Positions 8,511 through 17,281 of a stretch of DNA of 64,000 nucleotides are shown here, one piece after another. Made by a program: the position numbers and the translations under genes. Source of the stretch: Bacillus sp. B-jedd (GTDB lineage: Bacteria > Bacillota > Bacilli > Bacillales > Cytobacillaceae); NCBI RefSeq assembly GCF_000821085.1, contig NZ_CCXR01000002.1:124001-188000 (forward strand), written 5' to 3'. The first letter of the stretch is position 1, and every line of letters starts with the position of its first letter. The notes below the pieces were generated by a model. It was not told where the DNA came from. It made no database searches and saw only the letters and a program-made list of their open reading frames with translations.

Positions 8511-9449
8511 TCAGCTTAATTCCCTTACCTTAAACGGCAGAAGCCCCTGCTCTATCCGCTCACGCATTTGTTCATATTTAGGAGGGATTTTCAGATTTTC
8601 ACCAAGGCTGCCAGGCGTTTCATCAATAGCAAAACCAGGCGGATCTGTCGCGATTTCAAACAAGATTTCACCCTGCTCCCTAAAGTATATCGAGTTGAAG
8701 TAATTCCTGTCCTGTACAGGGGTTACTGCATAGCCGTTCGCAGCAATCAAGTTTTGCCATTCCAGTTGGTCTTTATCGTCCTCCGCGCGCCAGGCGATAT
8801 GGTGGACAGTTCCGACTCCCAATCTTCCACGTCCTGTCGCTACTGTCTTCAAGTCAACGATATTCCCGATTTCGGAGGAAGAACGATAGCGGCTATATTC
8901 GCCATCATTTCCGACAAGCTCAAGCCCCAATACATTTTCAAGAAGGTCAGCGGTTTTACCCGGCTCTGCCGAGAACAAAGTAGCGCCAGCAAACCCTTTA
9001 ATAGCGACTTCAGGAGTAACACCGCCAAATGACCAGCTGTTCTGTTCCCCTTTTTCGCGTTCTACAATTTCCAGCCTAAGGCCGTGCGGATCCTCAAACT
9101 GAAGATATTGCTCCCCAAACCGTTCTGTTATAACAAATGGAGTATTGAATTTATTAAGCCTTTTTTGCCAAAAATTCATTGCGCCTTTCGGTACAGCATA
9201 TGCCGTTACTCCAACCTGCCCATCCCCTATTCTTCCCTTATAGGCATTGGCCCATGGAAAAAACGTAATAATGGTGCCCGGATTTCCACTTTTATCACCG
9301 AAGTAAAAATGATAGGTTCCCGGATCATCAAAATTCACAGTTTGTTTAACAAGCCTCAATCCCAAAACTCCCGCATAGAAATCAACATTTTCCTGCGGAT
9401 GGCCGACAATTGCGGTAATATGGTGGATACCTGTAGTCTTTTTATTCAT
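8511..9449 (-). CDS. Ring-cleaving dioxygenase of the VOC superfamily (MhqO-like)
   Basis: Probable extradiol-type dioxygenase or glyoxalase acting on quinone/hydroquinone-like compounds. Two VOC modules: residues ~5-130 (GIHHITAIVGHPQENVDFY) and ~150-290 (TVHHIAWRAEDDKDQLEW). Metal ligands are likely the His of each HHI motif and the Glu of EILFEIATDPPGF. Its 312 residues fit MhqA/MhqE/MhqO proteins of Bacillus. AAGGGGTG precedes the ATG. It is a single gene with its own promoter, next to an inverted repeat resembling an MhqR site. Confidence 0.88.
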   Translation of the reverse strand: MNKKTTGIHHITAIVGHPQENVDFYAGVLGLRLVKQTVNFDDPGTYHFYFGDKSGNPGTIITFFPWANAYKGRIGDGQVGVTAYAVPKGAMNFWQKRLNKFNTPFVITERFGEQYLQFEDPHGLRLEIVEREKGEQNSWSFGGVTPEVAIKGFAGATLFSAEPGKTADLLENVLGLELVGNDGEYSRYRSSSEIGNIVDLKTVATGRGRLGVGTVHHIAWRAEDDKDQLEWQNLIAANGYAVTPVQDRNYFNSIYFREQGEILFEIATDPPGFAIDETPGSLGENLKIPPKYEQMRERIEQGLLPFKVRELS

Positions 9450-9523
9450 TTTTTCACCCCTTGCAATATTATCAGTACCCTATTTAAGGGATTAGTATTA
9501 ACTGTTGAAAAAAGATAAAGGTT

Positions 9524-9596
9524 TCTCGAAGAATTGTCTTTACTTAAATTATTTTTAATTCGAGATAATTTTATCACTTATCAATTTTTGAGTCAA
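9524..9596 (-). promoter_or_regulatory. Promoter and possible MhqR-type operator of the dioxygenase gene
   Basis: On the minus strand TTGACT (9596-9591) and TAAAAT (9573-9568) are separated by 17 bp. Overlapping the -10 and just downstream is TTATCTCGAA (9568-9559), with an inverted partner TTCGAGA (9530-9524). B. subtilis MhqR sites contain ATCTCGAA halves (from memory), so MhqR control is plausible but the wide spacing is unusual. Confidence 0.5.
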
Positions 9597-9641
9597 TTTT
9601 TGCATAAGTTTTATTAAATCATTTTTTTTTGTTTTAGAGGA

Positions 9642-9692
9642 TTGACATTAGAAAAATTTGGTCATATGATTAGTTTATCAAAAATAATTGAT
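9642..9692 (+). promoter_or_regulatory. Promoter with ArsR-type operator
   Basis: TTGACA (9642-9647), 17-bp spacer, TATGAT (9665-9670). The predicted start of transcription coincides with ATCAA-N6-TTGAT at 9677-9692, a 16-bp palindrome with the spacing typical of ArsR operators. A repressor bound here would block the promoter. The same palindrome occurs twice before the permease gene. Confidence 0.8.
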
Positions 9693-9704
9693 AAAGAAGG
9701 TGAA

Positions 9705-10031
9705 ATGATGGAAGTGGAAATCCCCTTAAAAGATATGTCAAAAGAAAAAGCATTTGAAACGTACGAACTTAAGTTTAAGGCAATTGCAGATAAAAAAAGG
9801 CTTCAAATTATGAATATACTAACAGAAAAAGGAGAAATATGTGTCTGTGATCTTGCTCCCCTGATGGAAATGGCACAGTCCAAATTGTCTTATCATTTAA
9901 AGATTTTATTGGATGCGGATATTATTATTAAAAGAACAGAAGGAACCTGGAGTTATTACAAATTGAATCAGCCAGTCATTAATCATTTGTTATCTGAGGA
10001 GCTTTGCTGCCTATTTCGACTTTCGAGTTGA
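9705..10031 (+). CDS. ArsR-family regulator with ICVCDL metalloid-binding motif
   Basis: Winged-helix repressor of 108 residues. FKAIADKKRLQIMNILTEKG begins the DNA-binding domain and EICVCDLAPLMEMAQSKLSYHLKIL carries the CxC pair that binds As(III)/Sb(III) in ArsR, at the start of the recognition region. A further CC pair lies near the C-terminus. ATG 9705 follows AGAAGGTG; anything longer would overlap the promoter at 9642-9670. It precedes a TPFCSC permease and a Cys-rich peptide, so it probably senses a thiophilic metalloid or metal. Confidence 0.88.
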   Translation: MMEVEIPLKDMSKEKAFETYELKFKAIADKKRLQIMNILTEKGEICVCDLAPLMEMAQSKLSYHLKILLDADIIIKRTEGTWSYYKLNQPVINHLLSEELCCLFRLSS

Positions 10032-10050
10032 CGAGTTTTTTGGCTAATTC

Positions 10051-10088
10051 ATCAATTTTTTTTGATTAATAAATCAATTTTATTTGAT
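10051..10088 (+). promoter_or_regulatory. Tandem ATCAA-N6-TTGAT operators before the permease
   Basis: Two palindromes, 10051-10066 and 10073-10088, each ATCAA-N6-TTGAT, start positions 22 bp apart (about two helical turns). They lie 24-61 bp before the permease start and match the site overlapping the regulator promoter at 9677-9692, so the regulator gene and permease are probably controlled by the same repressor at separate points. Confidence 0.75.
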
Positions 10089-10111
10089 TAACAAGAAGAG
10101 AAGGGATTCCC

Positions 10112-10978
10112 ATGTGGTTTGAAACATTAAGAAGTTTTTTTTCCATCGCCATCGAATTAACTGTATTGTTTATTGTTATTTCTTTCGCAATAAGCCTTTT
10201 ACAGGGATATATTCCTTACGAAAAAATCGAGAAAAAGTTAACTGGCAAGAATCGTTTTATTGGTGCAATTTTTGCGATAGCATTTGCATTTATTACCCCT
10301 TTCTGTTCCTGCTCGACCATCCCGGTAGTGGTAAACATGCTTAAGAAAAAAATGCCTTTTTCAATTGTTATGATTTTCCTCTTCGCTTCTCCCGTCCTTG
10401 ATCCGACAATTTTAACTTTGATGGGAGTAATTCTTGGATGGAAAGTAACCATTGTTTATACTGTCATGACGACCATCTTCTCTATCATCATCGGTTTTAC
10501 GCTCGAAGCCCTTGGAGCAGAAAAGTATGTAAAAAATGTTGTGATGACAGGCTATGAGGAAAATAACCGTAAATTTAATTTGAAATTGGCTTTTAAAGAA
10601 ACCGTCGAAATGATGAAAAGCGTTTACCCTTACCTGATTATCGGCGCAGCCATCGGATCAGTCATACACGGGCTGGTGCCAACTGAATTCATTTCCTCTT
10701 TCTTCGGGAGGGACCATTGGTGGCTGATTCCTGTAGCAGCCATAATCGGAGTACCCTTGTACATCAGGCTTTCCAGTATGATCCCTATCTCTCAAGTCCT
10801 TATCTTGAAAGGAATGGCACTCGGACCTGTTATGGCCATGCTCATCAGTTCTGCAGGAGCCAGCCTTCCAGAGGTAGTCTTGTTGAAATCAATTTTCAAA
10901 AAACAACTCGTTGCTTTGTTTGTATTATCTGTTATCGCCATGTCCACTGCTTCTGGCTTTATTTTTTACCTATTATAA
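10112..10978 (+). CDS. Permease of the TPFCSC (ArsP/YraQ-like, DUF318) family
   Basis: Integral membrane permease, 288 residues, about eight hydrophobic segments. The family signature FITPFCSCSTIPVVVNML (C65, C67) lies after the second membrane segment, and FASPVLDPTILTLMG follows. ArsP members export organoarsenicals; other members are linked to metal or metalloid efflux. Control by an ArsR with a CxC motif supports a thiophilic substrate, but which one is unknown. The cytoplasmic loop at ~140-165 lacks extra Cys. AGAAGGGATTCCC precedes the ATG. A small Cys-pair gene follows 26 bp later. Confidence 0.88.
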   Translation: MWFETLRSFFSIAIELTVLFIVISFAISLLQGYIPYEKIEKKLTGKNRFIGAIFAIAFAFITPFCSCSTIPVVVNMLKKKMPFSIVMIFLFASPVLDPTILTLMGVILGWKVTIVYTVMTTIFSIIIGFTLEALGAEKYVKNVVMTGYEENNRKFNLKLAFKETVEMMKSVYPYLIIGAAIGSVIHGLVPTEFISSFFGRDHWWLIPVAAIIGVPLYIRLSSMIPISQVLILKGMALGPVMAMLISSAGASLPEVVLLKSIFKKQLVALFVLSVIAMSTASGFIFYLL

Positions 10979-11004
10979 TTTTTACATTTAAGGAGGATTA
11001 TCAG

Positions 11005-11151
11005 ATGTTTAATTTATTTAAGAAAGCCAAAAAAGGCTCAAGCTGCTGCAATGTAAAAATTGAAGAAGTAAAAGAAATCAAAGAAGATGAGCAAGACTGC
11101 TGCGTTAATCTTGAGAAAAAGGATTGCTGTTCTGAAGATACAAATAAGTGA
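11005..11151 (+). CDS. 48-residue peptide with three Cys-Cys pairs
   Basis: Not a family I recognise. The peptide has a basic, Phe-containing N-terminus (MFNLFKKAKKG) and three CC pairs (SSCCN, QDCCVN, KDCCSED) separated by charged Lys/Glu stretches. A perfect AAGGAGG lies 9 bp before ATG, and the gene sits 26 bp after the permease and before the operon terminator, so it is very probably expressed with it. The Cys pairs suggest binding of As(III) or a soft metal and delivery to the permease (inference). Confidence 0.75.
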   Translation: MFNLFKKAKKGSSCCNVKIEEVKEIKEDEQDCCVNLEKKDCCSEDTNK

Positions 11152-11177
11152 CAAGTTCAATGATTAATAAAACTAAC

Positions 11178-11210
11178 AAAACCCCTTCTCTTTTTGAGAA
11201 AGGGTTTTCT
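11178..11210. terminator. Bidirectional terminator between permease and arsC operons
   Basis: AAAACCCCTTCTC pairs with GAGAAAGGGTTTT, with A/T runs on both sides. It lies between two convergent operons. Confidence 0.8.
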
Positions 11211-11213
11211 TGA

Positions 11214-11639
11214 TTACTTTCCTGTTTCAGCAAAAGCTCTGATCCTGTCGCGTATTTCATCACGGACACGCTGGAAAACCGCCCATTTTTCTTCGTCAGT
11301 TCCTTCAGCTTTAGCCGGGTCGTCAAACCCCCAGTGCACGCGTTTTACATGCGGAGGCGTAACAGGACAATGGTCAGCCGCATGTCCGCATAGTGTCACA
11401 ACTAAATCTGAATGATTCAAAATCACAGGATCAATTACGTCGGAAGTTTGATAAGAAATGTCAACTCCCGCTTCCTTCATGGCCTGGACCGCATTCGGAT
11501 TCAGACCGTGCGCTTCAAGGCCCGCACTCCTGACCTCCCAGTCGTCACCTAAATATACTTTGGCCCAGCCTTCCGCCATCTGGCTACGGCATGAGTTACC
11601 AGTGCACAAAAAATAAATAGTTTTTTTACTCACGTGCAT
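11214..11639 (-). CDS. arsC: Arsenate reductase, thioredoxin-coupled
   Basis: Reduces arsenate to arsenite using a low-molecular-weight phosphatase fold. P-loop C12-TGNSC17-RS and the redox pair C84/C91 ([11 protein letters not shown]) match the thioredoxin-dependent ArsC of B. subtilis and S. aureus. 141 residues. The ATG at 11639 is chosen for the upstream GGAAAGGGG; an earlier in-frame start would overlap arsB. Last gene of arsR-arsB-arsC. Confidence 0.94.
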   Translation of the reverse strand: MHVSKKTIYFLCTGNSCRSQMAEGWAKVYLGDDWEVRSAGLEAHGLNPNAVQAMKEAGVDISYQTSDVIDPVILNHSDLVVTLCGHAADHCPVTPPHVKRVHWGFDDPAKAEGTDEEKWAVFQRVRDEIRDRIRAFAETGK

Positions 11640-11659
11640 TCCCCTTTCCAAAATAGCAG

Positions 11660-12958
11660 CTAGGAAACAATCGATAACCAAATATAAAGTCCAATTAGTG
11701 TAATTAGCAGTGTTGGGATAGTTAAGATAATTCCTGTTTTAAAGTAAGTTCCCCAAGATATCTTAACCCCCTTCAATGACAACACGTGGAGCCATAACAA
11801 TGTGGCCAGCGAACCAATTGGCGTGATTTTAGGGCCAAGATCCGAACCGATAACATTTGCATAAATGAGGGCTTCCTTCATAACCCCTGTTGTGTTCGTA
11901 TCTGCAATGGCCAGGGCATCAATCATCACTGTAGGCATATTGTTCATAATGGAAGAGAGAATGGCAGCGATAAAGCCCATTCCAATTGTCGCGGTGAACA
12001 TACCCTTATCCGCTGTCCATTGAATCAAATCAGCCAAAACACTTGTCAGCCCTGCATTCCTTAGACCGTAGACCACTACGTACATTCCTATGGAGAAGAA
12101 CACAATGGCCCATGGAGCTCCTTTTATAACTCTTTTAGTATTGACTGCCGGGCTTCTTCTCGCCATGAAAAGGAAAAATAGCGCCGTCAATCCGGCAACG
12201 ATGGAAACCGGGATCCTTAACCATTCACTGATAAAGTAGCCTCCTAGCAAAATCGCTAGAACGATCCAGGAGAGACGGAACATTTTTTCATCACGTATTG
12301 CCTCCACCGGTTCTTTTAACTCGCCAGGATTGTATGTACGGGGAATGTTCCTTCTAAAATATAGATAAAGAACAAGGATGCTGGCTAGCAACGAAAACAG
12401 ATTGGGAACGATCATCCTTGAGGCAAACTCATTAAACCCTATTCCAAAAAAATCAGCGGACACGATGTTAACAAGGTTGCTTACTACGAGTGGCAAAGAC
12501 GTCGTATCAGCAATGAAACCGCTCGCGATGATGAAAGGAAACACCATTTTCTCTTCGAATTTCAAGTTTCTGACCATTGCCAATACAATAGGGGTCAAAA
12601 TCAATGCCGCCCCATCATTGGCAAACAATGCCGCTACAACTGAGCCAAGAAGGCAAATATAAACAAACATCTTGATTCCGTTCCCTTTTGCGGCTCGCGC
12701 CATATGTAATGCTGCCCATTCAAAGAAGCCTATTTCATCTAAAATGAGCGAAATGATTATGATTGCGATGAATACAAACGTGGCATTCCAGACAATTGAA
12801 GTGACATCCATAACATCAGCGAAGTCAACCACACCGACTATCAGTGCCAAAATGGCTCCCCCGCAAGCTGACCATCCGATGGACAAATTTCTTGGCTGCC
12901 AAATAACCAAGACTAAAGTAAGTAAAAAAATCAAAGCTGCCATTAATGATAAAAACAA
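11660..12958 (-). CDS. arsB: Arsenite efflux pump ArsB
   Basis: Inner-membrane arsenite/antimonite exporter, 432 residues, about twelve transmembrane segments. Conserved features include [15 protein letters not shown] and [15 protein letters not shown], as in Bacillus-type ArsB. No ArsA ATPase gene is nearby, so export is probably driven by the proton gradient. It lies 16 bp after the regulator gene and 20 bp before arsC. Confidence 0.92.
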   Translation of the reverse strand: MFLSLMAALIFLLTLVLVIWQPRNLSIGWSACGGAILALIVGVVDFADVMDVTSIVWNATFVFIAIIIISLILDEIGFFEWAALHMARAAKGNGIKMFVYICLLGSVVAALFANDGAALILTPIVLAMVRNLKFEEKMVFPFIIASGFIADTTSLPLVVSNLVNIVSADFFGIGFNEFASRMIVPNLFSLLASILVLYLYFRRNIPRTYNPGELKEPVEAIRDEKMFRLSWIVLAILLGGYFISEWLRIPVSIVAGLTALFFLFMARRSPAVNTKRVIKGAPWAIVFFSIGMYVVVYGLRNAGLTSVLADLIQWTADKGMFTATIGMGFIAAILSSIMNNMPTVMIDALAIADTNTTGVMKEALIYANVIGSDLGPKITPIGSLATLLWLHVLSLKGVKISWGTYFKTGIILTIPTLLITLIGLYIWLSIVS

Positions 12959-12974
12959 AATCGAAAACCTCCAA

Positions 12975-13319
12975 CTATTCGCAAATCACTCTAAGCCCCT
13001 GTTCCTCAAGTTCCGTTAATTTATACTCTTGGCCGGGAAGATAATCTAAAATGCTTCCGACCAAAGGGTAATATCTACTTTGTTTATTCAAGGAGTATAT
13101 TATCCATTGTCCTCTCCGAGTTTCTTCGACAAGGCCCGCATCCTTTAGCTTTCGAAGATGCTGGCTTATCGCCGGCTGGCTCATGTCAAACATAGCGGTA
13201 AATTCACAGACACAACACTCATGCCGATCTAATAGCTTTATCATCGTCAGGCGAGTCGTGTCCCCCAGCAGCTTTAAAACTCCGGCGGCATATCCCATTT
13301 CCAATAACGAATTTGTCAC
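12975..13319 (-). CDS. arsR: Arsenical resistance operon repressor ArsR
   Basis: Winged-helix repressor, 114 residues from GTG 13319, chosen because GGAGG lies 8 bp upstream (GTG 13328 is an alternative). [26 protein letters not shown] holds the metalloid motif (CCVC) and [19 protein letters not shown] is the recognition helix region. First gene of arsRBC. It differs clearly from the other ArsR at 9705, so the two neighbouring systems probably respond separately. Confidence 0.9.
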   Translation of the reverse strand: MTNSLLEMGYAAGVLKLLGDTTRLTMIKLLDRHECCVCEFTAMFDMSQPAISQHLRKLKDAGLVEETRRGQWIIYSLNKQSRYYPLVGSILDYLPGQEYKLTELEEQGLRVICE

Positions 13320-13351
13320 ACGTTTCACCTCCGTCCACGCCCAAAATAACT

Positions 13352-13371
13352 ATATAACAATTTACTTATAT
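13352..13371 (-). promoter_or_regulatory. Dyad upstream of arsRBC
   Basis: ATATAA-N8-TTATAT, an exact inverted repeat 33-52 bp upstream of the arsR start. It is a candidate ArsR operator or part of the AT-rich promoter; it does not match the ATCAA-N6-TTGAT palindrome of the neighbouring operon. Confidence 0.4.
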
Positions 13372-13610
13372 GCTCAATCAGGATATTTAAAACTAATCGA
13401 CACCATTCCCCCTTCTTTTTTCACACTTGAAGCAAATGAAGTGTTACCTGGTCAATACCTTCCGAAAATTGAGTTATTATTTCGAATTCCTGTTACGAAT
13501 CAGGTTTTCGTTAAGTAAACTTTTGTTCTTTAACGAAAAAATGTGGCCCTAGACCCACTCGATTTCAAGGTGATATGATGTTATTGCATTTTTTTGAGGA
13601 GGTCAGAGTC

Positions 13611-14480
13611 ATGGATGAAAAAAGATACAAAGACTTAAAGCTTGGGGAACGCGGCGCTATTATTAGCATCATCGCATACATAGCCCTTTCCTGTCTGAAG
13701 CTAACGATAGGTTATATGAGTGATTCGGCCGCCTTAAAGGCAGATGGTCTAAATAATACAACGGATATCATTGCTTCAATTGCTGTGTTAATTGGTCTAA
13801 AAATATCACAAAGGCCAGCAGATGAAAATCACCGTTATGGTCATTGGAAAAGCGAAACCATCGCTTCCTTGGTTGCCTCCTTCATCATGGCAGCAGTAGG
13901 AATACAAGTATTATTGGAGGCAATAATCTCCGTATTCCAGGGTGGAAAGGAATCCCCAGATATTATCGCTGCTTATGTAGGCATTTTTTCATTCGTAGCA
14001 ATGTATTTTGTATACAGGTATAATAAGAGGTTGGCTCAAAAAATTAATAGCGGTTCCGTTTTAGCTGCCGCAAAGGATAACCTATCAGATGCATGGGTCA
14101 GTATCGGGACGGCCATAGGGATATTTGGTTCACAGCTTAACATGCCTTGGCTCGATACGGTCACAGCCATTGTTGTAGGTATACTAATCTGTAAAACGGC
14201 ATGGGATATATTCAGGCAAGCCTCTCATGACCTATCTGACGGCTTTGACCAGAGTAAAATTGACCTATATAAAAAAATTATACTTAACTTAGAAGGTGTA
14301 AAGGGAATCAAGGAAATCAAAGGTCGGAACTATGGCAATAATGAGGTGATTGATTGTGTGATCCTGGTGAATTCAACTCTAGGAATCAAAGAAGCACATG
14401 ACATTGCTACTCATGTGGAAAAAATCATGATGGACGAGCATGGCGTATATGATGTTCATGTCCATGTGGAGCCAAACTAG
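13611..14480 (+). CDS. Cation diffusion facilitator, MneP/MneS-like (probable Mn2+ exporter)
   Basis: Six-helix CDF antiporter of 289 residues. N-terminal GERGAIISIIAYIALSCLKL and the metal-site helix DGLNNTTDIIAS (DxxxD) with the partner site DNLSDAW resemble the Bacillus manganese exporters MneP (YdfM) and MneS (YeaB) from memory. The C-terminal cytoplasmic domain ends in HVHVEP, where CDF His ligands sit. The ATG 13611 follows GAGGAGGTCAGAGTC; an upstream in-frame ATG has no ribosome binding site. Single gene between convergent operons. Confidence 0.87.
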   Translation: MDEKRYKDLKLGERGAIISIIAYIALSCLKLTIGYMSDSAALKADGLNNTTDIIASIAVLIGLKISQRPADENHRYGHWKSETIASLVASFIMAAVGIQVLLEAIISVFQGGKESPDIIAAYVGIFSFVAMYFVYRYNKRLAQKINSGSVLAAAKDNLSDAWVSIGTAIGIFGSQLNMPWLDTVTAIVVGILICKTAWDIFRQASHDLSDGFDQSKIDLYKKIILNLEGVKGIKEIKGRNYGNNEVIDCVILVNSTLGIKEAHDIATHVEKIMMDEHGVYDVHVHVEPN

Positions 14481-14582
14481 AAAGGAACTTTTCGGGAGGT
14501 TCGTTTAGCTTTTAATAATCTCGGTTATCAAAACACAAGGCCCTGTTTGTGCTTTTGCAAATCACTTGAAGTTTAACAACCT

Positions 14583-14622
14583 AAAGAGCCAGTTTCCTTG
14601 TCAGGAGACTGGCTCTTTTTAA
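14583..14622 (+). terminator. Terminator after the CDF gene
   Basis: AAAGAGCCAGT.TCC pairs with GGA.ACTGGCTCTTT, followed by Ts. It lies about 100 bp after the CDF stop and 34 bp before the convergent spoVR end, so it may serve both. Confidence 0.78.
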
Positions 14623-14656
14623 TACATGGTATCTAAGTAAAGCAGCACATTTTTAA

Positions 14657-16066
14657 TTACACATATTTCCTATGAACGCTCTTGCCATCATACGTAAACA
14701 GCATCGGCCGTTCTTCAATCGTCGTTTCGATATGGACCGTCCGCCCCCATAGCTGGTGGATGTATGGCAGCACTTTTTCGAGGTACTTCACATCCAGTTC
14801 GATTCCTTCATACCAGTGCTTCAGATACAGCTCGCCATTCTTCAAATAATCTCCATCATTAACGGTAATATAAGGGAATCCGCCATTGACACGCATGCTG
14901 ACGAGCCTATCGCGGACATGCTCCCATTTTTTATCGACGATTTTGTAATCCTTGCCCTGCTTTTGGAACAAGTACATATCTTCGCGCATGACCAAGTCTT
15001 TCGTGAGGTAATTCCTCAGGAAGGAAATATCAGAGTCCATTTCCCTCACCTCGAACATCTTCTCCCGGCCAGAACCTGGCTTCACCCCACGGCGCTTCAT
15101 TTCCTCTGTCGGCTTATTGTACCTCTCCTCAATATCCTCAAAAATCTTGATCCCTAGGTAGTAAGGGTTTATGCCGGTCTTGGAGGGCTGGACAACTCCG
15201 GCATTTAATTTTGCAAATTCAATCGCTTCGGCACTCGTCAGATCCATTTCCCTAATAATCCGCTGATGCCAATAGGAAGCCCAGCCTTCGTTCATGATTT
15301 TCGTTTCCAGTTGTGGCCAGAAGTAAAGCATTTCTTCCCGCATCATTGTCAGGATGTCACGCTGCCAAGGTTCCAATTCCCGGCTGTAGCTTTCGATAAA
15401 TAATAGAAGGTCCTTTTCGGGTTTTGGCGGCAGTTTCTTCGCTTTTGCCTTCTTCGGCCCGGCGGGCTTTTCATCGAGTTTCCAAAGGTCATCATATGGA
15501 CTGGGCCTTGAATCAGGACTCTCGTCATCATCTGAATCTTCAAGGCTCCAGGCAAGCTTGGGGCGCATCAAGGACGGATCAATGTGCTCATCAATCGCCA
15601 AAACCGCATCAAGGAATTTTTCCACTTCTTTTTTTCCGTATTTAATTTCATAGCTTCGGACCCGCTCGGCAGTCGCAGCCATGCTTTCAACCATATCCCT
15701 TTTTGTGTTTTGGAACCTGACATTGTTTTTGAAAAAATCGCAATGGGCGAGGACATGGGCGACAATCAATTTGTTCTGGATGAGACTGTTGCTATCGAGA
15801 AGGAAGGCGTAACAAGGGTTTGAATTAATGACCAGTTCATAAATTTTGCTAAGGCCAAGATCATATTGAAGTTTCATCTTATAAAATTGCTTACCGAAGC
15901 TCCAATGGGAAAACCGGGTCGGCATGCCATAGGCGCCAAACGTATAGATAATATCAGCTGGGCAAATTTCATAACGCATCGGGTAAAAATCAAGGCCGAA
16001 GCCGCTGGCGATTTCGGTTATCTCGCCAATCGCTAGCTCCAGCTCCTTCCTGTTTTCACTGTTCAT
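14657..16066 (-). CDS. spoVR: Stage V sporulation protein R
   Basis: SpoVR family protein, 469 residues, needed for spore cortex formation in B. subtilis; its biochemical activity is unknown. Recognisable family stretches include [21 protein letters not shown] ([20 protein letters not shown]), [25 protein letters not shown] and [15 protein letters not shown]. The HxxxHxxF-type residues and NEGWASYWH suggest metal binding. A charged low-complexity insert ([11 protein letters not shown], then [15 protein letters not shown]) lies around residues 175-215. AGGGGG precedes the ATG. The usual partners yhbH and prkA are not adjacent. Confidence 0.93.
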   Translation of the reverse strand: MNSENRKELELAIGEITEIASGFGLDFYPMRYEICPADIIYTFGAYGMPTRFSHWSFGKQFYKMKLQYDLGLSKIYELVINSNPCYAFLLDSNSLIQNKLIVAHVLAHCDFFKNNVRFQNTKRDMVESMAATAERVRSYEIKYGKKEVEKFLDAVLAIDEHIDPSLMRPKLAWSLEDSDDDESPDSRPSPYDDLWKLDEKPAGPKKAKAKKLPPKPEKDLLLFIESYSRELEPWQRDILTMMREEMLYFWPQLETKIMNEGWASYWHQRIIREMDLTSAEAIEFAKLNAGVVQPSKTGINPYYLGIKIFEDIEERYNKPTEEMKRRGVKPGSGREKMFEVREMDSDISFLRNYLTKDLVMREDMYLFQKQGKDYKIVDKKWEHVRDRLVSMRVNGGFPYITVNDGDYLKNGELYLKHWYEGIELDVKYLEKVLPYIHQLWGRTVHIETTIEERPMLFTYDGKSVHRKYV

Positions 16067-16302
16067 GGCTAATTCCCCCTTTTCCTCTTACAACAATGTA
16101 TGAGGAAAGGGGGCGAATGATGAAAATCGTAAATGTCCCTGAACCAGCTATTTATTACCATTTAGTGGCTTTCTTCTTTAGGTAAGCCAGAAACTGAGCC
16201 TGGATTGTTAGACAGCCATTTTGATTAAGTTTAAAATCAGAATTATTGTTGGATAGGATAATCTGATGAGGTTATGAACTCATTAAGAAAGAAGGAATAG
16301 TG

Positions 16303-17118
16303 ATGGCATATTGTAAAGTTACCCAAGCAGAAATATATTACGAAGAAATAGGGAATGGCACCCCAATAATTATGATACATGGCTATACACCTGACCATAG
16401 ATTAATGCGTGGCTGTATGGAGCCTATATTTGCTGCAAAAAATGGTTGGCAGCGCATTTACATAGACCTTCCTGGAATGGGACTAACAAAAAAATACAAT
16501 GAAATAAGCAATTCTGATGAAATGCTACAGGCAGTTTTAGAATTTATTCAAGCAATAATCCCTAACCAAAAATACTTAATTGTTGGAGAATCGTATGGCG
16601 GATACATAGCAAGAGGCATACTAGAAAAAAATCCGGAACAAGTATTAGGTGCGGCATTTATATGCCCAGTTATTACCCCTTATCCAGAAGATAGAAGAGC
16701 AGAAGAACATAGAATCATGAAAACTGATGATGAATTCATTGCAAGTCTCACTATAAATGAATTGGAAGATTTTAAAAGCAATCAAGTTGTACTTGATGAG
16801 TATAATTGGGTAAGGTACAACGAGGAAGTTTTAAGTGGTTGTAAGATTGCAGATGAAAAATTTTTAAGTAAAGTTAAGAATAAATATGGGTTTACATTTA
16901 AAGTTGATCAATCTAATTTTAATAAACCTAGTGTATTTCTTTTAGGGAAACAAGACTCATCCGTTGGCTATAAAGATGCTCTTGACATAATGAATAAGTA
17001 TCCAAGAGGAACATTTGCCATATTGGATAAAGCAGGCCACAATTTACAAATTGAACAACCTCAAATTTTTAACTCCCTTATAAATGAATGGCTGGATAGA
17101 GTTGAAGAATCAAACTAA
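16303..17118 (+). CDS. Alpha/beta-fold hydrolase
   Basis: Serine hydrolase of unknown substrate, 271 residues. Catalytic triad readable as S97 (GESYGG nucleophile elbow), D218 (LLGKQDSS) and H246 (KAGHNLQIEQP); oxyanion region IMIHGYTPDH. ATG 16303 follows AAGAAGGA. The gene is visibly more AT-rich than its neighbours, with many AAA/ATA/TTA codons, which suggests recent acquisition. It interrupts the spoVR-yhdB neighbourhood. Confidence 0.85.
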   Translation: MAYCKVTQAEIYYEEIGNGTPIIMIHGYTPDHRLMRGCMEPIFAAKNGWQRIYIDLPGMGLTKKYNEISNSDEMLQAVLEFIQAIIPNQKYLIVGESYGGYIARGILEKNPEQVLGAAFICPVITPYPEDRRAEEHRIMKTDDEFIASLTINELEDFKSNQVVLDEYNWVRYNEEVLSGCKIADEKFLSKVKNKYGFTFKVDQSNFNKPSVFLLGKQDSSVGYKDALDIMNKYPRGTFAILDKAGHNLQIEQPQIFNSLINEWLDRVEESN

Positions 17119-17223
17119 TTATAATTACCTGCTAAGGCTAAATGTCTTAGCTTTCTTTTTATCCTTCTTGCTCTTTTGCAGTTATTTATTTAGTGAGGTT
17201 GGAATGAATGCCATTAAAACGCT

Positions 17224-17256
17224 AAAAAAGCGCGGAAAGATTACTCTTCCCGCGCT
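17224..17256 (-). terminator. Terminator of the DHA2 exporter gene
   Basis: Minus strand: AGCGCGG pairs with CCGCGCT followed by six Ts, 26 bp beyond the stop. Confidence 0.82.
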
Positions 17257-17281
17257 CCTATCCTGTATGAAGCCATTTTCA

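Noticed and set aside
13400..13518. Possible gene remnant (YLKLIDTIPPSFFTLEANE...)
   Set aside because: Short, without a start or ribosome binding site, and I recognise no family; it more likely is intergenic sequence between arsR and the CDF gene.
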